A stretch of DNA of 31,840 bases. Source: a virus. This document shows, one piece after another, positions 14,461 to 23,357 of the stretch. Both the position numbers and the translations under genes were made by a program. The stretch covers positions 1 to 31,840 of IMG/VR virus record IMGVR_UViG_3300047470_000535. The stretch is one strand, 5' to 3'. The notes below the pieces were generated by a model, which did no database searches, was not told the DNA's origin, and saw only the letters and a list, made by a program, of their open reading frames with translations. Every line of letters begins with the position of its first letter. Within the stretch, counting starts at the first letter, position 1.

Positions 14461-14892
14461 CTACACCGGTTCAGCGGCAAACCAAGAAGGCAAAACAGGG
14501 CGATGAGCAGACGCTGGAAACAGCGAGCCGTTAGGCCAATTGCGCAGCTCGCTTCGGTAAGCCTGCAACTGGCTGTACTGCTCGGAAGTTAATGTGGTCA
14601 CTTCCGAAAGCTCCAACTCGTCGCGGTGACGCATAACAAGAGGGTCAGTGAGTGCCAATTGTGCATCCCGCCAAACGCGCTCTTTCGCCTGTAGTTGATC
14701 CAGGGAGGGGCCAGGACGATCAGCAAGTTCCGGCATACCGTCCTCGCCTTTGACGATTACAAAGCCTGCCTCTAATCCCGCAAGCAAAGCTATACGCGTT
14801 TCCTGATCGACCTCGACGGCATCGGGAGGAATAACTTGATTGTATTCAGGGCTAAACCAACCCGACAATTCGTAACAGTAATAAAACCGCAT
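14461..14892 (-). CDS. Tail fibre assembly chaperone (Tfa family)
   Basis: A 143-residue product with the family signature: MRFYYCYELSGWFSPEYN at the start, a helical QAKERVWRDAQLALTDPLVM middle, then SEQYSQLQAYRSELRNWP, close to the typical consensus for Caudoviricetes tail fibre assembly proteins. It helps fold and trimerise the adjacent fibre, whose gene ends 2 nt upstream of its ATG. The ribosome site is weak, so translation may be coupled to the fibre gene. Confidence 0.92.
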   Translation of the reverse strand: MRFYYCYELSGWFSPEYNQVIPPDAVEVDQETRIALLAGLEAGFVIVKGEDGMPELADRPGPSLDQLQAKERVWRDAQLALTDPLVMRHRDELELSEVTTLTSEQYSQLQAYRSELRNWPNGSLFPASAHRPVLPSWFAAEPV

Positions 14893-14894
14893 AT

Positions 14895-16661
14895 TTAATT
14901 ACCCCAAGCCAAGTAATACAGCGTCTGATTACTCGCGCCGCTGGTGGACGAAACGTCTTGAGTCAATCTGATCACTGACTGAGATATAAGCCCCGCATAA
15001 GCGCTGTAGTTGCCGTTGCTGTTCCATCCCGACACGCCCATCCCAGCAATAGCCCCCCGAATACTGTTGAAAGAAATAGGTAGCGTCACGTCAGTGGTTC
15101 CCTCAGGCGCGACCACAGCACTACCGAACTGAATGATGAACCCTCCCGGCGTATCAGGTATCCGAATAAAGTCATTTGCCGAGAACACGCGCTTTGGAAA
15201 TAGGGCCGATATCAGGCGCTGAACAAACTGGGTGTTGGCAATTTGCTCATTGTTGGAGCCCTCGCCAGACAGCGGAGCGGTTGGGGCTTTCGGCTTGCCT
15301 GACAGCAGGGCACTGTCCAAGGGAGCTTTGGCCGCAAGAGCGTTGTTTATGGTGGTGGCAAAGTTGGGGTCTTGGCCCAACGCATCGGCTAACTCTTTGA
15401 GCGTATCCAGCGCGCCAGGCGCGGAGTTTACTAACGCCGCGATGGCAGCTTGAACGAATGCCGTATTCGCAATCTGATCGTTGTTCGCCCCGACAGCAGG
15501 GGTAGGCGCCTTGGGAACTCCCGAAAGCGCTGGGCTTGCCAGCGGCGCCAACAACCCCATGGCGTCGACCAGCTTTTTCAAGGTGTTCAGCGAGCCGGGG
15601 GCGCCACCCACGAGCGCGGCAATCGCAGCCTGGACAAATGCCGCATTAGATATTTGCTCATCGCTAGTACCGGGTAAAGCTGTCGGCGCCTTAGGTACTC
15701 CCGACAACTTCGGGCTATCGAGCGGAGCGGCGTCAACCAATCCGTACCCTACAAGCGTCGTCGGATTACTACCACCAAGCACCCTGCCCATGCTATCGAC
15801 GGTAACCGACCGATACGTGCCGGCATAAACTCCGCTTCGACCAGCGAGCTTTTCGAAAAACAGCCGAGAGGTTCCCAGCACAATCGGGCCGTCAGACGTA
15901 AGCTGAAAAACGCTGTCACCGTTTGCCACACCTTTTTCGACCGGCACCATAAGGCCCGGCGTGACCTCAATGCTTACATCTGCATCCTGTGACCTGGCCC
16001 AGGCGCCGCTGTGAGAAACGATGTAAATGCCATTACCCTTGGATTCAAGCTGATCTTTAACTAGCACCCTGTCCTTGTCAGCGGTCGCCTCACCGTCAAC
16101 TATTTGAGGCCCACTGAGCGTGATGGGGCCAGTAGTTGCCAACAGCACAGAGTTTTTAAAGTCCTGTTTGTTGAAAGCCTCAGCAACAGCTAAATCAACA
16201 TACTCACGCGTCGCCAGCACAACCGCTGGATCAATTTTAAGAACGATGTTTCCAGTGCTGGAAACGATGAAATTCATACGCACAATTTGCGTGCGGCCAG
16301 ACCCCTGGGATAACACTGGTTTGAAGCTAGGCGCGCAGTTAGAAACAGCCACCAAATCGCCGTCCGCGTCATACACGCCTATTTCACGAATCCAGAAGCC
16401 ACCCACATCCGGCGGAATTACTTGTTCTGCGATGATAACGGCGTCATTTACTGGATCGACGCGAACCTGATTAAGCGGGGCACGACGACGCTCATTGATG
16501 AGCTTTGTTTGTGTGCTGCTGGGAATCGGGTCTGTGCCATTGGCATCGCCAACACCCAAGGCTGTAAGGCTCCAGGCCGTACCGAGGGCATTAGCATTAG
16601 CGAGTTTGGCAGCCCCCACGTTCGTGAGGATCGCCATAAATTGCGAGTTTTGATCAATCAT
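14895..16661 (-). CDS. H: Tail fibre protein H
   Basis: A 588-residue P2 H-type fibre that recognises the host surface. The N-terminal ~160 residues are the tail-collar/fibre attachment domain (FMAILTNVGAAKLANA, EQVIPPDVGGFWIREIGVYD). A beta-rich middle and three repeated collar segments follow (LSGVPKAPT to AFVQAAIAAL). The C-terminal ~95 residues (from FSANDFIRIPDTPGG) look like a gp53-type receptor-binding tip. The ATG overlaps the end of I (ATGA). The chaperone gene follows directly. Confidence 0.92.
   Translation of the reverse strand: MIDQNSQFMAILTNVGAAKLANANALGTAWSLTALGVGDANGTDPIPSSTQTKLINERRRAPLNQVRVDPVNDAVIIAEQVIPPDVGGFWIREIGVYDADGDLVAVSNCAPSFKPVLSQGSGRTQIVRMNFIVSSTGNIVLKIDPAVVLATREYVDLAVAEAFNKQDFKNSVLLATTGPITLSGPQIVDGEATADKDRVLVKDQLESKGNGIYIVSHSGAWARSQDADVSIEVTPGLMVPVEKGVANGDSVFQLTSDGPIVLGTSRLFFEKLAGRSGVYAGTYRSVTVDSMGRVLGGSNPTTLVGYGLVDAAPLDSPKLSGVPKAPTALPGTSDEQISNAAFVQAAIAALVGGAPGSLNTLKKLVDAMGLLAPLASPALSGVPKAPTPAVGANNDQIANTAFVQAAIAALVNSAPGALDTLKELADALGQDPNFATTINNALAAKAPLDSALLSGKPKAPTAPLSGEGSNNEQIANTQFVQRLISALFPKRVFSANDFIRIPDTPGGFIIQFGSAVVAPEGTTDVTLPISFNSIRGAIAGMGVSGWNSNGNYSAYAGLISQSVIRLTQDVSSTSGASNQTLYYLAWGN
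15200..15730 (-). repeat. Threefold repeat inside the tail fibre gene
   Basis: The protein segment LSG-PKAPT, a DEQI/NDQI/NEQI motif and a -FVQ- helix recurs three times in tandem with intervening spacers. At DNA level the units are diverged but alignable near 15700, 15510 and 15290. Such repeats lengthen fibres and can recombine. Confidence 0.8.
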
Positions 16662-17263
16662 GAATACACATCCAGGGTGTCTATGCTGTGCTCACGACCG
16701 GCCGCACTGATATAGCCGGTCACGTCGATATCACGCTGTACTGGTGGATAGACGTCGATTACGTCGCCGTCATAGAGGGCAACGCCGATATTTACGGCGC
16801 CACGCGTTTCAAGGCTTATCGCAAGGCCTGTCATATGCCGACTGACGGGCTTGGCGTCATCAATGAGCCGGGCAAGCTCTTCGTACATCTCTTCGGTAAT
16901 ACCAGTGTCCAGAACGCCGACTTTCAGCGCGAACGTACCGGGAACACCCGCCGGCGCCGTCTGCCACCATTCAACGGCTTCGATCAGATAACCCAGCGGC
17001 TCGACAACGCGGCGCAAAGCGCCAATCGTGCCCTTGTGCTTATGGATGTAATACGAGGCCTTGATAGCGGCACGCTTGGTCGCATCGCTCCACCGATAAT
17101 CCCAGCGGTCGACCGACCAGGCCCACGCCAAATGCAGCAGCAAGTGAGCCGGACATGTATCGGCGTTGTAGAGCGTGCGCAGCGGAACAATGGTTTTTTC
17201 GTAGAGCGCCGCCTCAATGGCCCGCTCTAGCTTGGTGCTATTGCTGGGCAGTAGGCTTTTCAT
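16658..17263 (-). CDS. I: P2-type tail protein I (baseplate)
   Basis: A 201-residue homologue of P2 gpI, which forms the baseplate edge with J and anchors the fibre. It shows SKLERAIEAALYEKT-like helices near the start, LAWAWSVDRWDYRW and TIGALRRVVEPLGYLIEAVEWW. It begins inside the end of J (26-nt overlap) with GAGG upstream, and its stop overlaps the H start. Confidence 0.93.
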   Translation of the reverse strand: MKSLLPSNSTKLERAIEAALYEKTIVPLRTLYNADTCPAHLLLHLAWAWSVDRWDYRWSDATKRAAIKASYYIHKHKGTIGALRRVVEPLGYLIEAVEWWQTAPAGVPGTFALKVGVLDTGITEEMYEELARLIDDAKPVSRHMTGLAISLETRGAVNIGVALYDGDVIDVYPPVQRDIDVTGYISAAGREHSIDTLDVYS

Positions 17264-18140
17264 CCGCCAACCTCACGCTGTAACCAGTGCAGTACGCGGC
17301 CTGGGCTCTAGTAGGAGCCAAGTCGACCCACCCAGGCAGATCGACACGGGAAACGCCGGCAACATGCACCTGGGCGTCTACAGCAGAACGGGCCACCTCA
17401 ACGCCAAGACGCTTGCGGGGGTTTACCCATTTCGAAAGGCGGCTTAGGGCTTCGGCCAGAGCCGCGTCACCTTCTGGACCGGCGCTGTTCATATGAAGGA
17501 TTGCGTCAATTCGGTAATGCAGAATTTCGGCGCCCTGGACTGTCACCCGATCACCCAGCGGCCGCACGTTATCGTCATTAAGAGCTGTAGCCACCGTGGC
17601 CAACAGCTCCGGCGTGGGTGTCCCGTCCCCTTCCGTGCTCAACACCGTTACGGTAACGCTCGCCGGCGACGGACTTTCCGCCGTGGCATCGCGCACAAGG
17701 CCGGACGCGTTACGCGCATGCAGGATGTAGCTGTTACGCGGCCCCGCAGTGGTCAGCCCCTCATATGCCAACTGGATGCGCTCACGAAACGAATCATGAT
17801 CCTCAAGCACTTGCGGCACGGGCGGCACCGCCAGAAGGTTCTCGGGCTGGATCACCAGACGTTTCAGGTTGACGTTTGCGCCCAGCTGATCGAGGTCGGC
17901 ACCAATGGCGTGCGCCAACAAAAGCGCCTTGCACGCATCGTTAACCCGGGCGCGGTTGCCAACCTTGTTATAAGCACCAACCTCCAGCAATTTGGTAACT
18001 GGATCGCTTTCAAGTGCGGCGTTCCAATTGTCGCCCATGTAGTCACGAAACGCTGACAGCCCTTCTTCATAAACCCCTTCGAAGTCCAGCGGCTCAAGCA
18101 CCTCCGGGGCCGGCAAGGCCGACAAGTCCACGATGCTCAT
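17238..18140 (-). CDS. J: Baseplate assembly protein J
   Basis: A 300-residue P2 gpJ homologue, part of the baseplate wedge. It has LSALPAPEVLEPLDFEGVYE at the start, the YNKVGNRARVNDACKALLLAHAIGADLDQL core and a C-terminal VNPRKRLGVEVARSAVDAQ segment. A strong GGAGGT lies 8 nt before the ATG. The W-J-I-H order matches P2. Confidence 0.94.
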   Translation of the reverse strand: MSIVDLSALPAPEVLEPLDFEGVYEEGLSAFRDYMGDNWNAALESDPVTKLLEVGAYNKVGNRARVNDACKALLLAHAIGADLDQLGANVNLKRLVIQPENLLAVPPVPQVLEDHDSFRERIQLAYEGLTTAGPRNSYILHARNASGLVRDATAESPSPASVTVTVLSTEGDGTPTPELLATVATALNDDNVRPLGDRVTVQGAEILHYRIDAILHMNSAGPEGDAALAEALSRLSKWVNPRKRLGVEVARSAVDAQVHVAGVSRVDLPGWVDLAPTRAQAAYCTGYSVRLADEKPTAQQ

Positions 18141-18463
18141 ACACTTACCTCCAAGACAAAGCTATCGCCCAGGTACTTGCCGGAAATGATCATGTTTATT
18201 TTCCCGTCCAGCAGCGACAGCGCCGTCACACGCTCAAGCTTCAGGCGCGGCTCATGTAGGCCGAGGGCATGAGCCGCTTCGGCCTGCACCGCACTTTTCC
18301 AACCGGCATTGATTGGCAAGTCAACGAACTGGCGTAACTTGCTGCCGTATTCCGGCCGGTGCCGGCGACTGTCCAGGGGCGTACTCAAGATGTCCGCGAT
18401 GGACTGTCGCAAATGCTCAATGCCGGATATGGGCTGCCCGGTGTGGCGATCCATTCCGATCAT
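18137..18463 (-). CDS. W: Baseplate wedge protein W (gp25-like)
   Basis: A 108-residue P2 gpW/T4 gp25-type wedge protein. Seen here are DRHTGQPISGIEHLRQSIADI, LSTPLDSRRHRPEYGSKL (the diagnostic R-x-PEYGS) and LINMIISGKYLGDS-like beta strands near the end. Its stop overlaps the J start by 4 nt. Confidence 0.94.
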   Translation of the reverse strand: MIGMDRHTGQPISGIEHLRQSIADILSTPLDSRRHRPEYGSKLRQFVDLPINAGWKSAVQAEAAHALGLHEPRLKLERVTALSLLDGKINMIISGKYLGDSFVLEVSV

Positions 18464-18468
18464 CTGGC

Positions 18469-18690
18469 TTAGCCCTCCTGGGCGGCGTATTCGCTGCTGG
18501 CCTTCAGGAAGGCCACTGCCTCTTTGTCAGACTCCGGCACCACCACCAGGGCGTTGACCACTGGATAAGTGCATTCGGTGCCAGGCACAACCAGCGTGCG
18601 CGATGTGTAGACCAGATCGCGGAACGTCAGGGACGCCGACGCGGCCGGGGCTTGTTCGTCGGTTACGGGCTTGTCGATGGTCTTGGCCAT
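18469..18690 (-). CDS. Small hypothetical tail-module protein between V and W
   Basis: A 73-residue product beginning MAKTIDKPVTDEQAPA. The start at 18690 is chosen for GGAG 7 nt upstream rather than a longer frame start. It has no hydrophobic segment. The C-terminal half looks like alternating strand and helix (RTLVVPGTECTYPVVNALVV, ESDKEAVAFLKASSEY). The frame ends 5 nt before W. No family is recognised; position suggests a tail or baseplate accessory role. Confidence 0.7.
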   Translation of the reverse strand: MAKTIDKPVTDEQAPAASASLTFRDLVYTSRTLVVPGTECTYPVVNALVVVPESDKEAVAFLKASSEYAAQEG

Positions 18691-18707
18691 GATTTTCTCC
18701 GGGCATG

Positions 18708-18728
18708 AAAAAACCCGCACGCGGCGGG
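18708..18728 (-). terminator. Intrinsic terminator after gene V
   Basis: On the minus strand, CCCGC/GCGGG arms around a 5-nt loop are followed by six T. It lies in the gap between V and the small hypothetical gene, inside the late operon. Confidence 0.65.
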
Positions 18729-18744
18729 CTGTAGATGATTTAGG

Positions 18745-19350
18745 TTAATGCTTGTGGTGGTTGTCGCTGTTACCGGTTGCCAGGATATCGGCGGCGCCGG
18801 TGATGGTCTGCGTTACGTGTAACGGGCCGTCGATCTCAACCGCGCCGATCAACGATATCTGAGGCGACTTAACCGCCGCCCATCCGGGCGCCAAGTCAAA
18901 CTCTGTGCCGCCCACCGTGGCATTCACCGCGTTATCCGTAACGGTAACCACTGTGCTGCCCACTTTGATGGTGACCGTACCCGTGGGCAGCGTGATGGTG
19001 TACGTCTTGGCCTCCCAGTCGTAAACCAGGGAGCCGCCATCATCAAACCGCCAGACCTCTACATGGTCGCGGTTATCTGGCGGGCCGCCAGCATTGCCGT
19101 ACAGCCCGGGAATAAACGTGCCTATGCCCGCCTGGCCGCTGGGGTTGAACAACACTCCTTGCTCGCCCAGGCTGGGCGCGCGCCAGTGCCGCGCCTTGCC
19201 GGCCGCCAGGCTATGCCAACGCACCCAGGCGCTGGTCCATTCGCCATTGCTGACACGCACCGCCGGCGCCGCCAGGTCCACGCCGACCACCACACAAGGC
19301 ATGAGCATGGCGGCGATCATGCGGTCATGCTCCGCCTCGGCGTAACTCAC
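18745..19350 (-). CDS. V: Baseplate spike protein V
   Basis: A 201-residue P2 gpV-type tail spike that pierces the outer membrane. It has an OB-fold-like N-terminal half (VRWHSLAAGKARHWRAPSLG, EQGVLFNPSGQAG) and a beta-helical end (YTITLPTGTVTIKVGSTVVT). The last residues, DNHHKH, fit the HxH iron-binding apex known in P2 gpV. The start codon is GTG with GAGG upstream, overlapping the previous stop. Confidence 0.93.
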   Translation of the reverse strand: MSYAEAEHDRMIAAMLMPCVVVGVDLAAPAVRVSNGEWTSAWVRWHSLAAGKARHWRAPSLGEQGVLFNPSGQAGIGTFIPGLYGNAGGPPDNRDHVEVWRFDDGGSLVYDWEAKTYTITLPTGTVTIKVGSTVVTVTDNAVNATVGGTEFDLAPGWAAVKSPQISLIGAVEIDGPLHVTQTITGAADILATGNSDNHHKH

Positions 19351-19865
19351 TGAAGATCCTCGGGGCTCACGGGCCCGTCGCCCGGCTCGATGTTGAAAAC
19401 CAGCGAACCAGGCGGCTCATCAGGCCATGGCCATTCCTCAGCGCCCAGGTATACCGTCTGATCCCACTCCACCAGCCAGACGAAGTAGCCATCCAGTTCG
19501 GGTTTGGTCCAGTCCTGGGTGGAGCGCACGAACTGCGCGCAGGCGACCTCCAAGCCCCAGCTCTGCCCTCGCAGAAGCACCGCCAGTTGTGAGGCCAGTT
19601 GCACGGCCTGGCGTTGCGGATCCGCGCTGATCGAATCGACAATGATCCGCGCCTCGAACTTGCAGGTCAGCGCAGTTTCACCGGTACCGATATCGGTCGC
19701 CGGCTCCATTTCAGCCAGCTCCAGCAGCACCACCGGCGTGGGAATGCTGGTGTCTGCCGACAGATCCGGCCAGAACGACGCTCCCTGAATACCCGGCAAG
19801 TGCTCCTGCAGGTGCTGCTCGATGGCGTCATACAGACGGTCGAGGCTGAAAGGCTGATCAGACAC
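19347..19865 (-). CDS. Probable tail terminator/completion protein
   Basis: A 172-residue product starting at GTG 19865 (MSDQPFSLDRLYDAI after initiation), with AAGGGG 8 nt upstream and overlapping the gpZ-like gene. Its pattern of an N-terminal helix, a PTPVVLLELAEME strand, an FEARIIVDSISADPQRQ strand and a following LASQLAVLLRG helix resembles tail terminators. It lies at the boundary between the lambda-like head genes and the P2-like tail genes, where a terminator such as lambda U or P2 R is expected. The function is inferred from fold pattern and position. Confidence 0.6.
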   Translation of the reverse strand: MSDQPFSLDRLYDAIEQHLQEHLPGIQGASFWPDLSADTSIPTPVVLLELAEMEPATDIGTGETALTCKFEARIIVDSISADPQRQAVQLASQLAVLLRGQSWGLEVACAQFVRSTQDWTKPELDGYFVWLVEWDQTVYLGAEEWPWPDEPPGSLVFNIEPGDGPVSPEDLQ

Positions 19866-20514
19866 GGGCGGTCCCCTTGAGGTACTTCTGCAATTCAAAG
19901 TTGAGTTCTTGCTTGAGGATCTCCAGCAGGCGCTCGTCGGCACGCTTTACCCAGGCATCAAAGTGCGGTCGCACTTGCTCCAGTGACACCTTGGCTTTTG
20001 CCAGGGGAAAGCGGTTGTCGTTTTCTTCGACGAAGCCAGAGCGTCTGCCGCCCTGCGCGGCATCTGGGTAGTCCGTGGTGTTGAAGTGTTTGCTTGACGT
20101 GCGGATCCAGATATCGGCGTTGCTGCCGTAGACCTTCTTGAAAAAGGCCCCCTGGTACCGCCGGCCTGCAACCGATACGCCTGCGCCGGTTTGCCGTGCC
20201 CGGCCAGTGCGGCTGGCTTCAATGGCATTGATGCCGAACCACAACTTGCCGCGCATATCGCCGCCGGTCACCGGATACGCCCGAATACGTTGCCGGACAG
20301 CGCCGATAGCGATCCGCTCCTGCTTGCCTACCGCCCGTGCAATTTGGGTGCGCAGCCAACGTATTGTCTTGTTGATTGCACGCCGCTGGGCCGCCGCTGC
20401 CGCCTTGGGCACCAGCTCGCCGAACTCCTTCAACGCCTGAACATGCACCGCCGACGGTTGGATGGTGAGCATCCCACCGTCACGCTTCTGCTGGGTGTAG
20501 CTGCCGATGCTCAT
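19858..20514 (-). CDS. Lambda gpZ-like head-tail/minor tail protein
   Basis: A 218-residue basic protein with RRAINKTIRWLRTQIARAVGKQ and the family's TGRARQTGAGVSVAGRRYQG stretch, followed by EQVRPHFDAWVKRADERLLE helices. Lambda Z-type proteins help join finished tails to heads. The ATG has GAGG upstream and overlaps the previous stop by 4 nt. Its place after the capsid and FII-like genes matches lambda order. Confidence 0.75.
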   Translation of the reverse strand: MSIGSYTQQKRDGGMLTIQPSAVHVQALKEFGELVPKAAAAAQRRAINKTIRWLRTQIARAVGKQERIAIGAVRQRIRAYPVTGGDMRGKLWFGINAIEASRTGRARQTGAGVSVAGRRYQGAFFKKVYGSNADIWIRTSSKHFNTTDYPDAAQGGRRSGFVEENDNRFPLAKAKVSLEQVRPHFDAWVKRADERLLEILKQELNFELQKYLKGTARV

Positions 20515-20831
20515 GGCCGCTTCCTCAATATCAAGGCCACCAGGCCATTGCCGTTGGGTTCAAGCTGCAGCAGGTCATAGTCACCGCCACCATCCAGAGC
20601 CGGTAGATCGACGCTGACCCGCAAACCCTTCACCAACCCGTCCGAGTCCTTGACGCGGATCTCGAAGCGCGGCTCCCGCAGACCGGTATTGAGCTTGCCG
20701 AACTGGGGCTGTTTCCAGGGGGCCGAGAACATGCCCAGCACTGGCTCCGGGCGGCCTTCGATCACCGCGCTGTCGCCCAGTGTTTCGAACACCACGTCGT
20801 CGATATCGTCGATCAGATCGCGGAAGGCCAC
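20511..20831 (-). CDS. Head-tail joining protein (lambda FII-like position)
   Basis: A 106-residue product read from GTG 20831 (AFRDLIDDIDDVVFETLGDS after initiation), chosen because GGAG is 8 nt upstream; a GTG two codons earlier is possible. It ends in a beta-rich DLLQLEPNGNGLVALILRKR, like gpFII-type connectors. It starts within 3 nt of the capsid stop and overlaps the gpZ-like start. The role is inferred from size, strand pattern and gene order. Confidence 0.65.
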   Translation of the reverse strand: MAFRDLIDDIDDVVFETLGDSAVIEGRPEPVLGMFSAPWKQPQFGKLNTGLREPRFEIRVKDSDGLVKGLRVSVDLPALDGGGDYDLLQLEPNGNGLVALILRKRP

Positions 20832-20833
20832 GG

Positions 20834-21829
20834 TCACATCTCCAGCAGGATCTGCGCCCGAGGTCGTGTGCACAGGTGCAACGGGTTGGACTGGGCTTCG
20901 CCGGCCACGCCCTTGTTGAAAGGCAGCGGCTCGATCTTGCTGTAGTACGGGATGCCCTGGGTGTTGACCGTTTCCATGTAATCGGCCGGTGCGAAGCACG
21001 AAATGTAAAGGTCAGGTACGCCCTCGGGGACCAGCAGTGCTTTGTCGTCATGGACAAACGCAACGCCGGCAACCTTGCCGCGATAGCGCTCCCAGACGAT
21101 CCCGCCGAACTCGAAACTTTCGCGTGCATCACCGCGCAGAGACGCGGCCTGCATAGTGTTGCGGTAGGTCTCTTTGACCGACTCGTGGACGATCAGCTCG
21201 TTCCAGAAGTTTTTGCCGCAGAAGGCACGGGAGCCGGTAGTAGTTACGTTGCCCAGCGCGTCTTCCTGCATATCCAAAGCCACGCCACACTTAACCCGCA
21301 CTTCCGTCTTCGGGTTGCCCAGCTCCATGGGTAATCTCTGTCGTTTCACACCGAAACGGTCATAAATGTCCAACAGTACCGTTTTGCCGTCCGCGTCCAG
21401 CACCGTGCCGTTCATAGCACCCATGCGTTGAAATTCGTGGGTGGCATCCAACTGACGGCGCGCCTTACCCAGGCGCTTGTTGACCACGTCTTGCACCGCC
21501 TGCAACTCGGTGAGCGTGCCGAAGGCGCGGATGCCCTGGATCTCATCTGCCCTGATGGTGAAGCGTTCGGGCAGGTGCACGGTATTGAACGGGATCAACT
21601 TACGCTTAGTAGCGCCGACCACCAGGCCGGACGTACCACGTTCACCTGCCGGCACCAACGCCAGGGTGTCGCCGTCCTTCTCAATCTGCACAGTCAGGGT
21701 ACTGATACCCTCTTCACGGAACAGGCCAAGGCTGCTGATACGGCCCGGTAGGTATTCCTGTTCATTGATTGCAGCGGTCAAAGAGGAAACGCTGAACACA
21801 TCGTCTTCAAAAATGGCGATATCGGCCAT
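20834..21829 (-). CDS. E: Major capsid protein, lambda gpE family
   Basis: A 331-residue HK97-fold capsid subunit of the lambda gpE family, not the P2 gpN family. Signature parts are DVFSVSSLTAAINEQEYLPG at the start, LVPAGERGTSGLV, KRKLIPFNTVHLPERFTIRADE, FEFGGIVWERYRGKV and SCFAPADYMETVNTQGIPYY. It has a strong GGAG site. A terminator-like hairpin separates it from the decoration gene. Confidence 0.94.
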   Translation of the reverse strand: MADIAIFEDDVFSVSSLTAAINEQEYLPGRISSLGLFREEGISTLTVQIEKDGDTLALVPAGERGTSGLVVGATKRKLIPFNTVHLPERFTIRADEIQGIRAFGTLTELQAVQDVVNKRLGKARRQLDATHEFQRMGAMNGTVLDADGKTVLLDIYDRFGVKRQRLPMELGNPKTEVRVKCGVALDMQEDALGNVTTTGSRAFCGKNFWNELIVHESVKETYRNTMQAASLRGDARESFEFGGIVWERYRGKVAGVAFVHDDKALLVPEGVPDLYISCFAPADYMETVNTQGIPYYSKIEPLPFNKGVAGEAQSNPLHLCTRPRAQILLEM

Positions 21830-21848
21830 GGGGTACTCTCCAGAAACG

Positions 21849-21870
21849 AAAAATCCCGCACTCGGCGGGA
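21849..21870 (-). terminator. Intrinsic terminator between decoration and capsid genes
   Basis: On the minus strand, TCCCGC/GCGGGA arms around a 5-nt loop are followed by five T, just upstream of the capsid ribosome site. Confidence 0.65.
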
Positions 21871-21891
21871 TGGATAAATAGGTTGAGCGTC

Positions 21892-22230
21892 CTAGCGGAC
21901 GATCACAAAATGGGCGGCCAGAGCCTTTTCGGCTGCGGGGTCGAGGCCGGTCAAATGGGCTTCGCTGACCTCGGCCTGACGCACTATGGCTCGGCCGCGA
22001 CGGACCACATCAGACTGCCCTAGCGGGCCGTACAGAATCGCGATGGCGTTCTCAGAGCCGTCCTCAGCTGTCGGCAGATAGGGGGCGAACTCGCCCGTAG
22101 CGGTCACCAGCCCCAGGATCTGGCCCGGCTCCAGCGCCGGCCCTGCTGCGACGTTGATCGCTTCGCGTGAAATGGTGCCGGGGCCCTCAGACAGCAGGAA
22201 CTCACCTGCGTGCATCGATTCGATTTTCAT
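21892..22230 (-). CDS. D: Head decoration protein, lambda gpD family
   Basis: A 112-residue head decoration protein that stabilises the expanded capsid as trimers. Visible are FLLSEGPGTISREAINV, the LEPGQILGLVTATGEFAPY core and RAIVRQAEVSEAHLTG near the end. AAAGGAG precedes the ATG, which overlaps the protease stop (ATGA). Confidence 0.92.
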   Translation of the reverse strand: MKIESMHAGEFLLSEGPGTISREAINVAAGPALEPGQILGLVTATGEFAPYLPTAEDGSENAIAILYGPLGQSDVVRRGRAIVRQAEVSEAHLTGLDPAAEKALAAHFVIVR

Positions 22231-23357
22231 GCTCTTACTCCTTTCGAGGTTCCGTTCTGTGCCGCCTGACGGGTAGCCCAGATTGATTGGGTGTCGACCT
22301 GTTTGGCCTTGATCGTTGGGGCTGGGTCATCGTCCAGCGGCAGGCTATTGTTGATCTCAAAGCCGCCGCAGCTGCCCACAAGCTTGTCGAACAGCCGCGC
22401 ACGCACTGCTGCCTCATCCAGGCCCGCCGTGATGAACTCACCGGCTAGCTCAGGCAAGCGCGCCGCTACACAAAGCCCATGCAGCGCTTTGGCCTTTGTC
22501 AGCGCAGCCTGGACCACGGCTTCGCTTTCCAGCTTGGTCGTGGCAAGCAGCGGATCCACCAGGTTACCGATGCCCGCTGCTGCACACCCCTGCGTCACCA
22601 TCAGCGCCAGCTTGGCCGCGTCCAGCACAGGCGCTAGATCTGGTTCCGGCGGTTCGACTTCCGGCTCTTCGTCCAGTTGGGCGAGCAGCTCGGGCGGGGC
22701 ATTCTGGAAGCGCTGCAACACGCTGCCCTGGCCGAGACAGGCGCTGACCTTGAGGCCGTCCCCGACTTCATCGGCCAGGCCCAGCGCCACCGCCTCATTG
22801 GCCGTGAGCCAGGTTTCGGCGTTGACCATGCGCCGCAGCTCGGCTTCGTCGATATCCGGCGCCTTGGCCTTGTAGGCCGCGATGATCGCTTCCAGGGTCT
22901 GGTCCAGCACATCCGCGACACGGCGGAAGTCTTCGGCATCACCACCGGCGTAGGTGTATGGGTTGTGAATCATCAGCATGGCATTGGCCGCGATCACCAC
23001 TCGGTGAGCGCCGCATACCGCGACACTGGCAGCACTCGCCGCCAGGGCATCAATGCGACCAGTGCAACGCTCGCCCAGGCGCGACAATGCGTTGTGGATC
23101 GCCAGGCCGTCGAACAAGTCCCCGCCGATGCTGTTGAAGGCAACAATCACCGGTGACTCGCCGTCATCCATGGAGCGCAGATCCTGCACGAACTGATTGG
23201 CGGTGACGCCCCAGGCGCCGATCTCGCCGTACACGAAGATTTCGATGTTGCGTTGCTCGGCTTCGCCGCTGGCCTGGAGGGTGTACCAGCTTTTCTCGGC
23301 GACCTTGACCTGCTTGCCCGCCTTGTCATAGACGCGGGGTTTGGTTTTTTTGCTCAT
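22227..23357 (-). CDS. C: ClpP-like head maturation protease with scaffold tail
   Basis: A 376-residue protease that processes the portal and scaffold during head assembly. The ClpP fold occupies about residues 35-205, with Ser108 in ALAASAASVAV and His131 in MLMIHNPYT as catalytic residues. The Ala/Glu-rich remainder (from EEPEVEPPEPDLAP) could be the scaffold-like part that lambda makes separately as Nu3. It overlaps the portal stop (ATGA) and has AAGGAA upstream. Confidence 0.92.
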   Translation of the reverse strand: MSKKTKPRVYDKAGKQVKVAEKSWYTLQASGEAEQRNIEIFVYGEIGAWGVTANQFVQDLRSMDDGESPVIVAFNSIGGDLFDGLAIHNALSRLGERCTGRIDALAASAASVAVCGAHRVVIAANAMLMIHNPYTYAGGDAEDFRRVADVLDQTLEAIIAAYKAKAPDIDEAELRRMVNAETWLTANEAVALGLADEVGDGLKVSACLGQGSVLQRFQNAPPELLAQLDEEPEVEPPEPDLAPVLDAAKLALMVTQGCAAAGIGNLVDPLLATTKLESEAVVQAALTKAKALHGLCVAARLPELAGEFITAGLDEAAVRARLFDKLVGSCGGFEINNSLPLDDDPAPTIKAKQVDTQSIWATRQAAQNGTSKGVRA

